From Thomasclavelia cocleata (GTDB taxonomy: Bacteria > Bacillota_I > Bacilli_A > Erysipelotrichales > Coprobacillaceae): a DNA stretch of 64,000 nt. Numbering within the stretch: the first letter of the stretch is position 1; each line of letters starts with the position of its first letter. Below are positions 8,267-15,994 of this stretch, piece by piece. The stretch is taken from contig NZ_FOIN01000003.1 in assembly GCF_900102365.1 (NCBI RefSeq), positions 1-64,000 of the forward strand. The letters run 5' to 3'. The position numbers and the translations under genes were made by a program. The notes under the pieces were generated by a model, which had not been told where the DNA came from, made no database searches, and saw only the letters and a list, made by a program, of their open reading frames with translations.

Positions 8267-8944
8267 ATGAAAAAAGAAGCCCCAAAAATAAATACAACAT
8301 TACGCAGTCACACTATCCTTGTTCCAGAATGTATTCGTAATGCTAGCGGAATCATAATTAATGGCAAAAGAATAAAATCATTACTATTCTCTACAGATGT
8401 TGCTGTAATTTCAAATTGTAATGCCGATGCTGTTATTGCAGTATATCCATTTACTCCAACAATGCAAATAACCAGTGCTATCATCGACGTTGCTCAAAGA
8501 CCAGTTTTTGCTGGAGTTGGTGGAGGTACTACTGCTGGCCCTCGGGTTCGTGAAATTGCCTTAGATGCTGAATTACATGGTGCTACTGCAGTTGTTCTAA
8601 ATGCCCCAACAAAAACTGAATTTATTCAAGAATTATCTGATTATGTAGATATTCCTGTAGTTTTATCAATTGTTTCATTAGATGAAAATCTAGAAGAGAG
8701 GATGTTACATTCAGGTGCTACAATAGTTAATGTTTCAGGTGGAAAAAATACTACTGCAATTGTAAAAGAACTACGTAAGATTTCACCAGATTTTCCAATT
8801 ATTGCAACAGGTGGACCTACTACCCAAACAATTCAGGAAGTAATTGAAGCAGGTGCTAATGCAGTAACATATACACCTCCTTCAAATGGAGATATATTTA
8901 AACTAATGATGGAAGAATATCGACAACGTTGTCATTCAGACTAA
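8267..8944 (+). CDS. TIM-barrel fold protein of unknown substrate
   Basis: 225 residues with alternating beta/alpha pattern. Its C-terminal strands carry the phosphate-binding signature of TIM barrels: IIATGGPTTQTIQEVIEAGA and then AVTYTPPS. Another glycine-rich loop, FAGVGGGTTAGPR (about 84-96), probably lies near the active site. Similar proteins are annotated only as a putative hydrolase. The fold hints at a sugar-phosphate or thiamine/pyridoxine-type enzyme, but I do not assign one. SD AGAAAGGAA precedes the ATG. It lies divergent from an XRE gene and is closed by a bidirectional terminator shared with thrS. Confidence 0.7.
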   Translation: MKKEAPKINTTLRSHTILVPECIRNASGIIINGKRIKSLLFSTDVAVISNCNADAVIAVYPFTPTMQITSAIIDVAQRPVFAGVGGGTTAGPRVREIALDAELHGATAVVLNAPTKTEFIQELSDYVDIPVVLSIVSLDENLEERMLHSGATIVNVSGGKNTTAIVKELRKISPDFPIIATGGPTTQTIQEVIEAGANAVTYTPPSNGDIFKLMMEEYRQRCHSD

Positions 8945-8945
8945 A

Positions 8946-8967
8946 AAACCCTCACTTTGAGGGTTTT
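8946..8967. terminator. Bidirectional terminator between TIM-barrel gene and thrS
   Basis: AAACCCTC / GAGGGTTT with A/T tracts on both sides lies between two convergent genes. Confidence 0.8.
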
Positions 8968-8971
8968 AATA

Positions 8972-10705
8972 TTATTCTTTATTTTTAATTTGTTGATTTA
9001 ATATTGTCACAAATTCATCAAATGGAACAGTAATCTGTTTTTGCTGTCCATGTTTACGATATGTAACAGTTTTTTCATCACGTTCATTATTACCAAGTAC
9101 TAATAAATATGGAACTTTTTCCATTTGACCTTCACGAATACGATATCCTAATTTTTCTTCACGAGCATCCATTTCAACTTTAAAGCCATTTTTCTGCAAT
9201 AATTCAGTTACTTCTTTTACATACTCTAAATGATATTCATTATTAACTGGTAATACTTTGATTTGAACTGGAGCTAACCATAGTGGGAACACTCCTGCAA
9301 AGTGTTCAATTAAAATTCCAATAAATCTTTCAATCGAACCAAAAATAACTCGATGTAACATAACTGGACGGACTTTTTCACCTTTATCATCAACATAAGT
9401 AATATCAAATCTTTCAGGTAAATTCATATCTAATTGAATTGTTCCACATTGCCAAACTCTTCCTAATGAATCTTTAACATGAAAATCAAGTTTTGGTCCA
9501 TAGAAAGCTCCATCACCAGGATTAACTTTATAATCTTTTCCTGCTGCTTTACAAGCCGCTGCTAAAGCAGCTTCACTTTTTTCCCAGATTGCAAGATCAC
9601 CAATATATTTCTTTTCAGGACGTGTAGATAATTCAATTTCATAACTTAAATTTAAACTACCATAAACACGATCAATAAAATTAATCAATTTTATAATTTC
9701 GTCTTCTATTTGATCAGGAGTCATATAAATATGAGCATCATCTTGAGTAAAAGTTCGAACTCTAAATAAACCATTTAAAGCTCCACTTGCTTCATGACGA
9801 TGAACCTGTCCTAATTCTCCCATTCGAAGAGGTAAATCTTTATATGAATGTAAACTATTTTTATAAACTAATAGACTTCCTGGACAGTTCATTGGTTTAA
9901 TTGCAAATTCACGCTCATCAACCATACTTGTGTACATATTTTCTTTGTAATTATTCCAATGCCCACTAACTTCCCACAATTCTTGTGACATCATAATTGG
10001 TGTTTTAATAAATTCATAACCTTCTTTAGTATGTTCTTCATACCAGAACTGTTCTAAAGTATTTCGTAAAATCATCCCTTTAGGTAAGAAAAACGGCATT
10101 CCTGGAGCATATTCACTCATCATAAATAATCCTAATTCTTTACCTAATTTTTTATGATCACGACGTTTAGCTTCTTCTAATAATTCAAGATGCTTATCTA
10201 AGTCTTCAGGAGTTTCAAAACACACACCATAAATTCTTTGTAATACTTTATTTTCTTTATCACCTTTCCAATATGCCCCAGAGTGTTTTGTTAGTTTAAA
10301 ATTTTTACAAGCCTTAACTGTTTCTACATGAGGTCCACGGCATAAATCTACAAAATCACCTTGACGATAACAGCTAATAATTGTCCCATCTTCAAAATTA
10401 GAGATTAAATCTAATTTATATTCATCATCTTTGAACATTTCAACTGCTTCTTCTTTAGAGATTTCCTGACGTGTTATTCGTTTACCATCTTTGCAGATTT
10501 TTTTCATTTCTTTTTCAATTTTAGGTATATCATCATCTTTAACAACATCATCACCTAAATCAACATCATAATAAAATCCTTCACTAACAACTGGTCCTAC
10601 CCAAAATTTGGCATGAGGATATAAATGTTTAATAGCTTGAGCCATTACATGAGCACAAGAGTGGTTTAATACACTTAATTTTTCATCTTCTTTAAAATCA
10701 ATCAT
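8972..10705 (-). CDS. thrS: Threonyl-tRNA synthetase lacking the TGS domain
   Basis: Charges tRNA-Thr. It has 577 residues, while the usual bacterial enzyme has about 640. The missing part is the N-terminal TGS domain, because the protein begins at the editing domain (HSCAH at 15-19; the editing/zinc-type motif CRGPH at 122-126). The class II catalytic core follows: the zinc ligand Cys in MNCPG (about 272-276), motif 2 HRHEASGALNGLFRVR (302-317), QDDAH, then the anticodon-binding domain (APVQIKVLPV). Its start overlaps the GNAT stop (ATGA). A T-box leader at 11246-11455 controls the pair. Confidence 0.95.
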   Translation of the reverse strand: MIDFKEDEKLSVLNHSCAHVMAQAIKHLYPHAKFWVGPVVSEGFYYDVDLGDDVVKDDDIPKIEKEMKKICKDGKRITRQEISKEEAVEMFKDDEYKLDLISNFEDGTIISCYRQGDFVDLCRGPHVETVKACKNFKLTKHSGAYWKGDKENKVLQRIYGVCFETPEDLDKHLELLEEAKRRDHKKLGKELGLFMMSEYAPGMPFFLPKGMILRNTLEQFWYEEHTKEGYEFIKTPIMMSQELWEVSGHWNNYKENMYTSMVDEREFAIKPMNCPGSLLVYKNSLHSYKDLPLRMGELGQVHRHEASGALNGLFRVRTFTQDDAHIYMTPDQIEDEIIKLINFIDRVYGSLNLSYEIELSTRPEKKYIGDLAIWEKSEAALAAACKAAGKDYKVNPGDGAFYGPKLDFHVKDSLGRVWQCGTIQLDMNLPERFDITYVDDKGEKVRPVMLHRVIFGSIERFIGILIEHFAGVFPLWLAPVQIKVLPVNNEYHLEYVKEVTELLQKNGFKVEMDAREEKLGYRIREGQMEKVPYLLVLGNNERDEKTVTYRKHGQQKQITVPFDEFVTILNQQIKNKE

Positions 10706-11225
10706 TTCTCTTCTCCTATCCAGAAACGTAATATCGTTTCTTTTGTTTCTTCATTAAAATATTCATTTTTAAATTTGCCACCACATTTTTCAATTGTTTT
10801 TTTAGAAGCAATGTTCTTTTTATTACACGTTATTAAAATTGGATATATATCCCACTTTTTACAAATCTCAATCGCATCTTTTAACATTGCAGTTGCATAA
10901 CCTTTTTGTCTTTGACTTGGTAAAACACTATAACCAATATGACCACCTTTTTTTAATAAAAAATCATTTAAACAATGACGAATATTAATTGTTCCAATAA
11001 TTTGATCATTATCAATATAAAAATAGGTCGTTCCTGGTACATATCCTTCATCTAAATTAATGCCTAGATGATTTTGTTTTTCTTTTTTATCCATTGTGTA
11101 TAATCTTGATAAGTATGACATCCACCATCACCATTAATAAACAATTCCCCATAATCAAATGTCTCTTGAAGATATTTGTTCATTAACATCATATGAGAAA
11201 TATCTGGATATACTAATTTTGCCAC
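10702..11225 (-). CDS. GNAT-family N-acetyltransferase, reading frame interrupted at a slippery A AAA AAG site
   Basis: Together two overlapping frames encode one GNAT protein. The N-terminal part (AKLVYPDISHMMLMNKYLQ, ... NGDGGCHTYQDYTQW) is read from GTG at 11225, which has SD AAAGGAGG 5 nt upstream. It stops at about 11064. The C-terminal part (NHLGINLDEGYVPGTTYFY, then acetyl-CoA motif LPSQRQKGYATAMLKDAI and ITCNKKNIASKKTIEKCGG) is in the -1 frame. The frames meet at A AAA AAG (11088-11082), phased exactly as a -1 slippery heptamer. Either programmed slippage joins them or one A has been lost. It is the first gene of the thrS T-box operon. Confidence 0.75.
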
Positions 11226-11245
11226 CACTACCTCCTTTAAATAAA

Positions 11246-11455
11246 AAACCCTCATCCAAAGGACGAGAGTATCGTGGTACCACCTTAATTTGTTATAAAA
11301 TAACCTTAAATGCTATAACGCGCTACCGACAATCTCTTTCGAGTGTTGCATATTAGGGAGTACCTATATAATCTTGTCAAGACTTGCACCAACCGTCTTT
11401 TCTCTAGTTCAAAGTATTATCTAGACATATCCTAAATCATCGCATTTTATTTACT
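11246..11455 (-). promoter_or_regulatory. T-box riboswitch leader of the GNAT-thrS operon
   Basis: On the minus strand: a Stem I distal-loop motif (ACGGTTGGTGCAAG near 11385), the T-box core AAGGTGGTACCACG (about 11272-11285), and a terminator hairpin CTCTCGTCC / GGATGAGGG followed by TTTTTTA (about 11243-11269). It should sense uncharged tRNA-Thr because it drives thrS. The specifier was not fixed by eye. The ATG inside the terminator arm (11255) is not the start of the first gene. Confidence 0.92.
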
Positions 11456-11461
11456 CTTATA

Positions 11462-11489
11462 ATTTTACTCTTTTATAGATTAAAGTCAA
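11462..11489 (-). promoter_or_regulatory. Sigma-A promoter for the thrS T-box transcript
   Basis: TTGACT (11484-11489), a 16-nt spacer and TAAAAT (11462-11467) lie on the minus strand just upstream of the T-box leader. Confidence 0.65.
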
Positions 11490-11498
11490 TAAATTTAT

Positions 11499-11744
11499 TT
11501 ACTTTACTTTTTCATTTTGTTTTACTGAATATTCCATTTTAAGATTATCAGTTTCTTTTTTAAAAGCTCGATAAACATATTTAGAAGGCATTTTATCAAA
11601 CATCGTTAAAGTATCGCATTTTAAACAATATAAAGCTGAGATACCACGAATATTTATCTTTTTAATCCAATCTCCTTGTGCTTTGCATATTCCACATTCA
11701 ATCGTATTTTGTGGTTCAACTATTTGTATTCTCATTTTCATCAC
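11499..11744 (-). CDS. Small zinc-ribbon-like protein
   Basis: 81 residues with two Cys pairs, CGIC (about 18-21) and CLKC (about 40-43), spaced as in a zinc ribbon. A basic, charged tail (AFKKETDNLKMEYSVKQNEK) follows. There is no signal peptide or membrane segment, so it is cytosolic. It could bind nucleic acid or a protein partner. I do not recognise a named family. It follows the pseudouridine synthase gene by 62 nt on the same strand, so co-transcription is possible. The start may be either of two Met codons 3 residues apart. Confidence 0.6.
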   Translation of the reverse strand: MMKMRIQIVEPQNTIECGICKAQGDWIKKINIRGISALYCLKCDTLTMFDKMPSKYVYRAFKKETDNLKMEYSVKQNEKVK

Positions 11745-11806
11745 CCATCATACAGTATGCACTAATAAAATCAAAATAATTGTCAAACAAAGACAAATAA
11801 ATATTA

Positions 11807-12532
11807 CTACTTATCCGCATTAACCAATTTCTTTAAATCCTTTACTTCCTGTGGTTTTAAAATTCGATATTTACCAGGGGTCAATCCCTTTAAATTAACA
11901 CATCCAACACTTACACGATGTAATCTTTTAACAGGGTGTCCAACACTTTCAAACATCTTTTTAACCTGACGATTTTTACCTTCAACAAGTTTAATCATCA
12001 GCATTGTTGTTTTATGTTCTATATCCTTATTAACAACTTTAATTTTACAAGGAAGTGTTTTAGCCCCTTCTAAATAAATACCTTTTTCTAACTTATTCAA
12101 TGTTGGACCATTAATTAAGCCTTTAATTGAAACCTCATAGATTTTCTCTAAATGAGAGCGTGGATGCATAATCATATTTGCAAACTCACCATCGTTAGAC
12201 ATAATAATCAATCCAGTTGTATCAAAATCCAAACGACCTACTGGGTATATTCTTTCTTTTATATCAGTAAAATAATCTGTAATAATTGGTCGATCAAACT
12301 CATCATCTAAAGTACATACACACCCCTTAGGTTTATAGAAAACATAATATACTTTATTTTCACCAATAATTGGTTCTCCATCAATTGTAATAAAATCACC
12401 TTTTTTTACTTTAGTTCCTAATTTACAAACAATTTCACCATTTACTGCAACTCTACCTTGAACAATCAAATCTTCAGCTTTTCTTCTTGAGGTATAACCA
12501 CTTGCAGCAATCACCTTTTGTAATCTTTCCAT
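11807..12532 (-). CDS. rluB: Pseudouridine synthase, RsuA/RluB family
   Basis: Converts a specific uridine of rRNA to pseudouridine. It has 241 residues from the ATG at 12532. An upstream in-frame GTG is less likely because AGGTGA sits 5-6 nt before the ATG. The S4 RNA-binding domain covers about 1-57 (RLQKVIAASGYTSRRKAEDL). The catalytic domain carries GRLDFDTTGL with the catalytic Asp at about 102, and the C-terminal motif KNRQVKKMFESVGHPVKRL. The second RsuA-type protein of the window, at 62793-63512, is a different branch. Confidence 0.92.
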   Translation of the reverse strand: MERLQKVIAASGYTSRRKAEDLIVQGRVAVNGEIVCKLGTKVKKGDFITIDGEPIIGENKVYYVFYKPKGCVCTLDDEFDRPIITDYFTDIKERIYPVGRLDFDTTGLIIMSNDGEFANMIMHPRSHLEKIYEVSIKGLINGPTLNKLEKGIYLEGAKTLPCKIKVVNKDIEHKTTMLMIKLVEGKNRQVKKMFESVGHPVKRLHRVSVGCVNLKGLTPGKYRILKPQEVKDLKKLVNADK

Positions 12533-12632
12533 GTTTTTCACCTACTTCGACTACATTATACTGAAATGTAAATTAAAAGCAACTAAATCAAAGATTTAAT
12601 TTTAATATTTATTAAATAATTGGATACTCACT

Positions 12633-12660
12633 TTAACAAAATTTTTATTTAGGTTAAAAT
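12633..12660 (+). promoter_or_regulatory. Candidate sigma-A promoter of the hydrogenase gene
   Basis: TTAACA (12633-12638), a 16-nt spacer and TAAAAT (12655-12660) lie 30 nt upstream of the ATG. No perfect Rex palindrome is visible here. Confidence 0.5.
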
Positions 12661-12690
12661 ATAGTTGTAAATAGATTTGGAGGAACTATT

Positions 12691-14214
12691 ATGAGAGGAA
12701 TTTATTCATCGTTAACTAAAATTAGACGTAAAGTTTTTGTTGAAGTTGCTAAACTTGCTTATGAAGGAAATGATTATAGCCGAATTGAAAATTTACCCTA
12801 TAAAATAATTCCTGGTGAAGTTGCTACTTACCGTGACAGTATATTTTTAGAACGTGCTATAGTTGGAGAAAGACTTCGTTTAACAATGGGCTTATCATTG
12901 CGTCCAATTGATAAACCTGCACCAATTTCAAAAGGGATTGAAGACAGTATAATTGCAGATAAATATTATGAGCCGCCGCTTATTAATATTATTAAATTTG
13001 CCTGCAATAAATGTGCTGAAAAAAAATATGAGGTCAGTAACGGCTGTCAAGCGTGCCTTGCTCATCCATGTATGGAAATATGTCCTAAAAATGCCATTAG
13101 TTTTAAGGATGGTAAAGCATATATTGATCAAGATAAATGTATTAAATGTGGCTTATGTAAAAACAGCTGCCCTTATGATGCTATTTTAAAAAAAGAACGT
13201 CCATGTGCTAAAGCTTGTGGAATGAATGCTATCGAATCAGATGAATATGGAAATGCCCATATCAATTATGATAAATGTGTTTCTTGTGGTATGTGTCTAG
13301 TTAGTTGTCCATTTGGAGCTATTGCTGATAAAAGTCAAATATTCCAATTAATTCAAGCAATTAAAGAAGGTGATGAAGTCATTGCTGCTGTTGCACCAGC
13401 TTTTATTGGTCAGTTTGGACCAAAAGTAACACCAGAAATCTTAAAAAAAGCTATGCAGGAACTAGGCTTTAAAGATGTCATTGAAGTTGCAATTGGAGCA
13501 GACTTATGTACTATTGATGAAGCTAAAGATTTTTTAGAAAAAGTTCCTGATAAACAGCCTTTTATGGCTACTTCATGTTGTCCATCATGGTCAATGATGG
13601 CAAAAAAAGAATTTCCTGAATTTAAATCATATATCTCAATGGCTTTGACACCAATGGTGTTAACAGCTCGTTTAATTAAAGAAAAACATCCTAATAGCAG
13701 AGTTGTTTTTATTGGTCCTTGTGCCGCTAAAAAGTTAGAAGCCTCAAGAAAATCAGTGCGCAGTGAAGTTGATTTTGTTTTAACTTTTGAAGAAATTGGT
13801 GCAATGTTTGAAGCTAAAGAAATTGATTTTTCAAAACTTCAGCCAAATGATGCTGATACTTTTACTCAAGCCAGCAGTGATGGAAGAGGATTTGCAGTCA
13901 GTGGAGGTGTAGCTAAAGCTGTTGTTAACTGTATTAAAGCTAAAGAACCAAATCGTGAAGTATTAGTAGAATCTGCTGAGGGATTAGATAATTGTAAAAA
14001 AATGCTAAATGCTGCTAAAAAAGGTAAATATAATGGTTATTTATTAGAAGGAATGGCCTGCCCTGGAGGATGTGTAGCTGGAGCTGGAACACTTCTTCCA
14101 ATTAACCGTGCAGCTATGGCTGTTAAAAAATACACTAATTCATCTGATAAATTAAATGCTAATGATTCTAAATATAAAGAATATTTAGATTTATTAATTG
14201 AAAAATACAAGTAA
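12691..14214 (+). CDS. [FeFe]-hydrogenase-like protein, group-B-type
   Basis: A 507-residue iron-sulfur protein with the H-cluster signatures TSCCPSW (294-300), GPCAAKKLE (342-350) and EGMACPGGC (453-461). The N-terminal half holds an extra Cys cluster (CNKCAE at 105 to CMEICP at 131), then CIKCGLCKNSCP (150-161) and CVSCGMCLVSCP (196-207), so at least two classical [4Fe-4S] clusters plus a Cys-rich accessory region. The alanine after GPC and the GGCVAGAG ending are the pattern of group B enzymes rather than the well-studied group A. It is expected to exchange electrons with ferredoxin and evolve or sense H2. It stands alone: no hydEFG maturases lie in the window. Confidence 0.85.
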   Translation: MRGIYSSLTKIRRKVFVEVAKLAYEGNDYSRIENLPYKIIPGEVATYRDSIFLERAIVGERLRLTMGLSLRPIDKPAPISKGIEDSIIADKYYEPPLINIIKFACNKCAEKKYEVSNGCQACLAHPCMEICPKNAISFKDGKAYIDQDKCIKCGLCKNSCPYDAILKKERPCAKACGMNAIESDEYGNAHINYDKCVSCGMCLVSCPFGAIADKSQIFQLIQAIKEGDEVIAAVAPAFIGQFGPKVTPEILKKAMQELGFKDVIEVAIGADLCTIDEAKDFLEKVPDKQPFMATSCCPSWSMMAKKEFPEFKSYISMALTPMVLTARLIKEKHPNSRVVFIGPCAAKKLEASRKSVRSEVDFVLTFEEIGAMFEAKEIDFSKLQPNDADTFTQASSDGRGFAVSGGVAKAVVNCIKAKEPNREVLVESAEGLDNCKKMLNAAKKGKYNGYLLEGMACPGGCVAGAGTLLPINRAAMAVKKYTNSSDKLNANDSKYKEYLDLLIEKYK

Positions 14215-14228
14215 ATATCTAGATAACT

Positions 14229-14270
14229 AAAGGGCTGTAACGAGTAAATGACTCATTTCAGCCCCTTTTG
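14229..14270 (+). terminator. Hairpin after hydrogenase gene; also left end of IS remnant
   Basis: AGGGCTG...CGAGT / ACTCA...CAGCCCCTTTT forms a long stem ending in a T run, so it can terminate the hydrogenase transcript. Its outer 15 nt (14229-14243) are an inverted copy of 15980-15996, so it also looks like the terminal repeat of the element described at 14229-15996. Confidence 0.65.
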
Positions 14271-14375
14271 ACATTTTATATACTATTCGAACTCGAAAAT
14301 TAAAGTTTAGTACCATACTTTTTTGTATGAGTGTTGTTATACATTTTGATTCCATTTAGTTCCAGTTATTCAAAT

Positions 14376-14400
14376 AGTATAGGCTCGTCTATACTTTTTT
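14376..14400 (+). terminator. Terminator-like hairpin inside the IS remnant
   Basis: AGTATAG / CTATACT with a 6-nt loop (GCTCGT) is followed by TTTTTT. No intact plus-strand gene lies directly upstream. It may be a relic of the element. The rest of 14271-14567 shows no gene. Confidence 0.5.
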
Positions 14401-14567
14401 AACGACTCAGCAACTTACATAAAAGCTTTCTTCTGTTCATTAGAATACATCATTAATTGTTCCTCTTTCGTACTCAAAAATACTATTTAATTCCTTTTTT
14501 TCAAACACATAATGTTACATGAATAACCACTATCCTATTGTTTATTTCGAAATATTTAATTAGAAAC

Positions 14568-14789
14568 TTACTTCTTTTTCGTTACTTTCGTTTCAACAAC
14601 CGTACCATTAGGATACTGTGTTGCACTATATTTAGAATTACCATTATCTGTTGATACTTTTAACACTTTCCTATTTGAATCTGTAACACGTGCCTCTAAT
14701 CTATCTCCTGGCTTATTCAAAATTCCCGATGTTTTAACGACACCAAAATTATCATATTTTCTTCCAAATATATCTAATATATTTTTCAT
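14568..14789 (-). CDS. Small basic protein of unknown function
   Basis: 73 residues, basic, rich in Val/Lys/Asn. It has no Cys, no signal peptide and no membrane segment. The central part (DRLEARVTDSNRKVLKVST, then YPNGTVVETKVTKK) looks like short beta strands with a lysine-rich tail. It lies 40 nt downstream of the RelE/ParE toxin on the same strand, inside the decayed IS element, so it could be a third cargo gene. I do not recognise it. Confidence 0.5.
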   Translation of the reverse strand: MKNILDIFGRKYDNFGVVKTSGILNKPGDRLEARVTDSNRKVLKVSTDNGNSKYSATQYPNGTVVETKVTKKK

Positions 14790-14829
14790 TTCATCTGCAC
14801 CTCATCATACAATAATTATTTTTTCTATA

Positions 14830-15129
14830 TCACTCAAAAATTCTGGTTATATCCTGATACCGATTCACCACCCGATATATTTCCACATACTCTGCTCCAA
14901 CTTTATAAATAATTACATAATCATTCCAAACTGCATACTTATAATCAGTTCGGAAACTAACACGTTTAGAAAGATCAGCGCCCATACCAGGAAATAACTG
15001 TATATTTTCAAACTTTCCATAAATCTTGTCTATGGTTTCGACTGCTTTTTCTATATTGTCTTCCGCAATAAAATTACGAATTTCTTTCAAATCAGTAGCC
15101 ACTAATGGATTAATTCGTAGCTTCATCAT
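14830..15129 (-). CDS. Type II toxin, RelE/ParE family
   Basis: A 99-residue toxin-fold protein. The family pattern is clear: LRINPLVATDLKEIRNFIAE (helix 1), IQLFPGMGADLSKRVSFRTD (central strand), YKYAVWNDYVIIYKV and VEIYRVVNRYQDITRIF (C-terminal strands with Arg and Tyr typical of this fold). RelE members cleave ribosome-bound mRNA and ParE members poison gyrase; sequence alone does not decide. It starts 3 nt after the antitoxin stop, so it is co-expressed with it. It lies inside the IS1182-type remnant. Confidence 0.85.
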   Translation of the reverse strand: MMKLRINPLVATDLKEIRNFIAEDNIEKAVETIDKIYGKFENIQLFPGMGADLSKRVSFRTDYKYAVWNDYVIIYKVGAEYVEIYRVVNRYQDITRIFE

Positions 15130-15132
15130 AGG

Positions 15133-15387
15133 CTATTCTCCCATTGCTGCTTTTAACTCATCCAAACTAAGCCATCCTTCCCCATCCTTTACAGCTTCTT
15201 CTGCTTCCTGTAATTTCATCAACAGTTTCTTTTCTGCTCTATCTTTTTCATAATCTTCAATATCAAGCACTACAAATCTTCCTCTTCCATTCTTAGTAAG
15301 AAAGACTGGTTCCCCTACCTGACAGTTCTTCAAAACTTCATTGTAATTTCTTAAATCTGATACTGGTAAGATATTTGGCATATGCAT
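15133..15387 (-). CDS. Type II antitoxin, Phd/YefM family
   Basis: An 84-residue antitoxin. The N-terminal DNA-binding fold reads MPNILPVSDLRNYNEVLKNC and then PVFLTKNGRGRFVVLDIEDYE, a standard Phd/YefM pattern. The acidic C-terminus (LQEAEEAVKDGEGWLSLDEL) is the segment that wraps the toxin. It is the first gene of the pair and should repress its own promoter together with the toxin. Neutralisation of the adjacent toxin is inferred from order and family. Confidence 0.87.
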   Translation of the reverse strand: MHMPNILPVSDLRNYNEVLKNCQVGEPVFLTKNGRGRFVVLDIEDYEKDRAEKKLLMKLQEAEEAVKDGEGWLSLDELKAAMGE

Positions 15388-15663
15388 TCTCCCTTCTCAA
15401 TAATATTCTTATCTACTATTAGTATACACCAAACGCTGTAAAATTCAACGTGAAATTTTGCAACATTTGCTTTTAATTATCTTCTACACAATCAATTTCT
15501 TCTATAATTTCAACAACTATTATATTTTCGTCTTCTGTCACTTGATGATTTGAGTTACTTAACAGCGTGTCCCGCAACGATGTCTTTAACTGTTAATTAC
15601 TAAAGAATCAGCTGTATATTAATCAAATTAGATTAATAAGTTGATTCCTTTTATGTGAAATAA

Positions 15664-15819
15664 TATGATAAAGGATATAACAGATTACGCCAAAGAGGAG
15701 AATCTGGTGTGAAATTGGAAATATATATGATAGCAATAGGACAAAATATTAGAAAATATCACCGAAGAAAAATAGAAAACAGGAAAAAGGCAGAAAAGTT
15801 ATTGTCAGTATTAAATTAA
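15664..15819 (+). pseudogene. IS1182-family transposase, C-terminal remnant
   Basis: An open stretch of 51 codons between a TAA at 15661 and a TAA at 15817, with no proper start. It reads YDKGYNRLRQRGESGVKLEI and then YMIAIGQNIRKYHRR, the usual end of IS1182-type transposases (R-R-G-x-x-x-V-K-x-E then a G-x-N-I-x-K helix). Nothing upstream in 15388-15660 continues the frame. It marks the right half of the element whose inverted repeats are at 14229 and 15980. Confidence 0.6.
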
Positions 15820-15934
15820 AGAGCCAATTTTTTTGAAAAAGAGCAAGTTATTTTTAAGTGCGTCAAAAATTCATAAAAGTTATTCACAATGAAACAACTT
15901 CTATGGATTTTTTTATATGAAAGGGATTAACAAA

Positions 15935-15955
15935 AGAAAAAGAGCTGAACGCTCT
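15935..15955 (-). terminator. Terminator of the ribU operon
   Basis: On the minus strand AGAGC / GCTCT with a 5-nt loop is followed by TTTTTCTTTT. It lies about 40 nt after the stop at 15995. Confidence 0.6.
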
Positions 15956-15994
15956 AAATAATTGATAAAAATTACTTAGTCGTTACAGCCCCTT

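Noticed and set aside
11159-11356. 65-codon plus-strand frame
   Set aside because: It is antisense to the T-box leader and GNAT start; the minus-strand features explain the sequence.
12560-12690. Rex operator before the hydrogenase gene
   Set aside because: TTTAAC and GTTAAA occur but are 15 nt apart and do not form the usual Rex palindrome.
12953-13189. Second frame inside the hydrogenase gene
   Set aside because: The frame reflects the Cys/Lys codon pattern of the ferredoxin region and has no start signals.
14568-14789. Third component of the toxin-antitoxin operon
   Set aside because: Nothing in the 73-residue protein resembles a known third component; only its position suggests a link, so it is listed as unknown.
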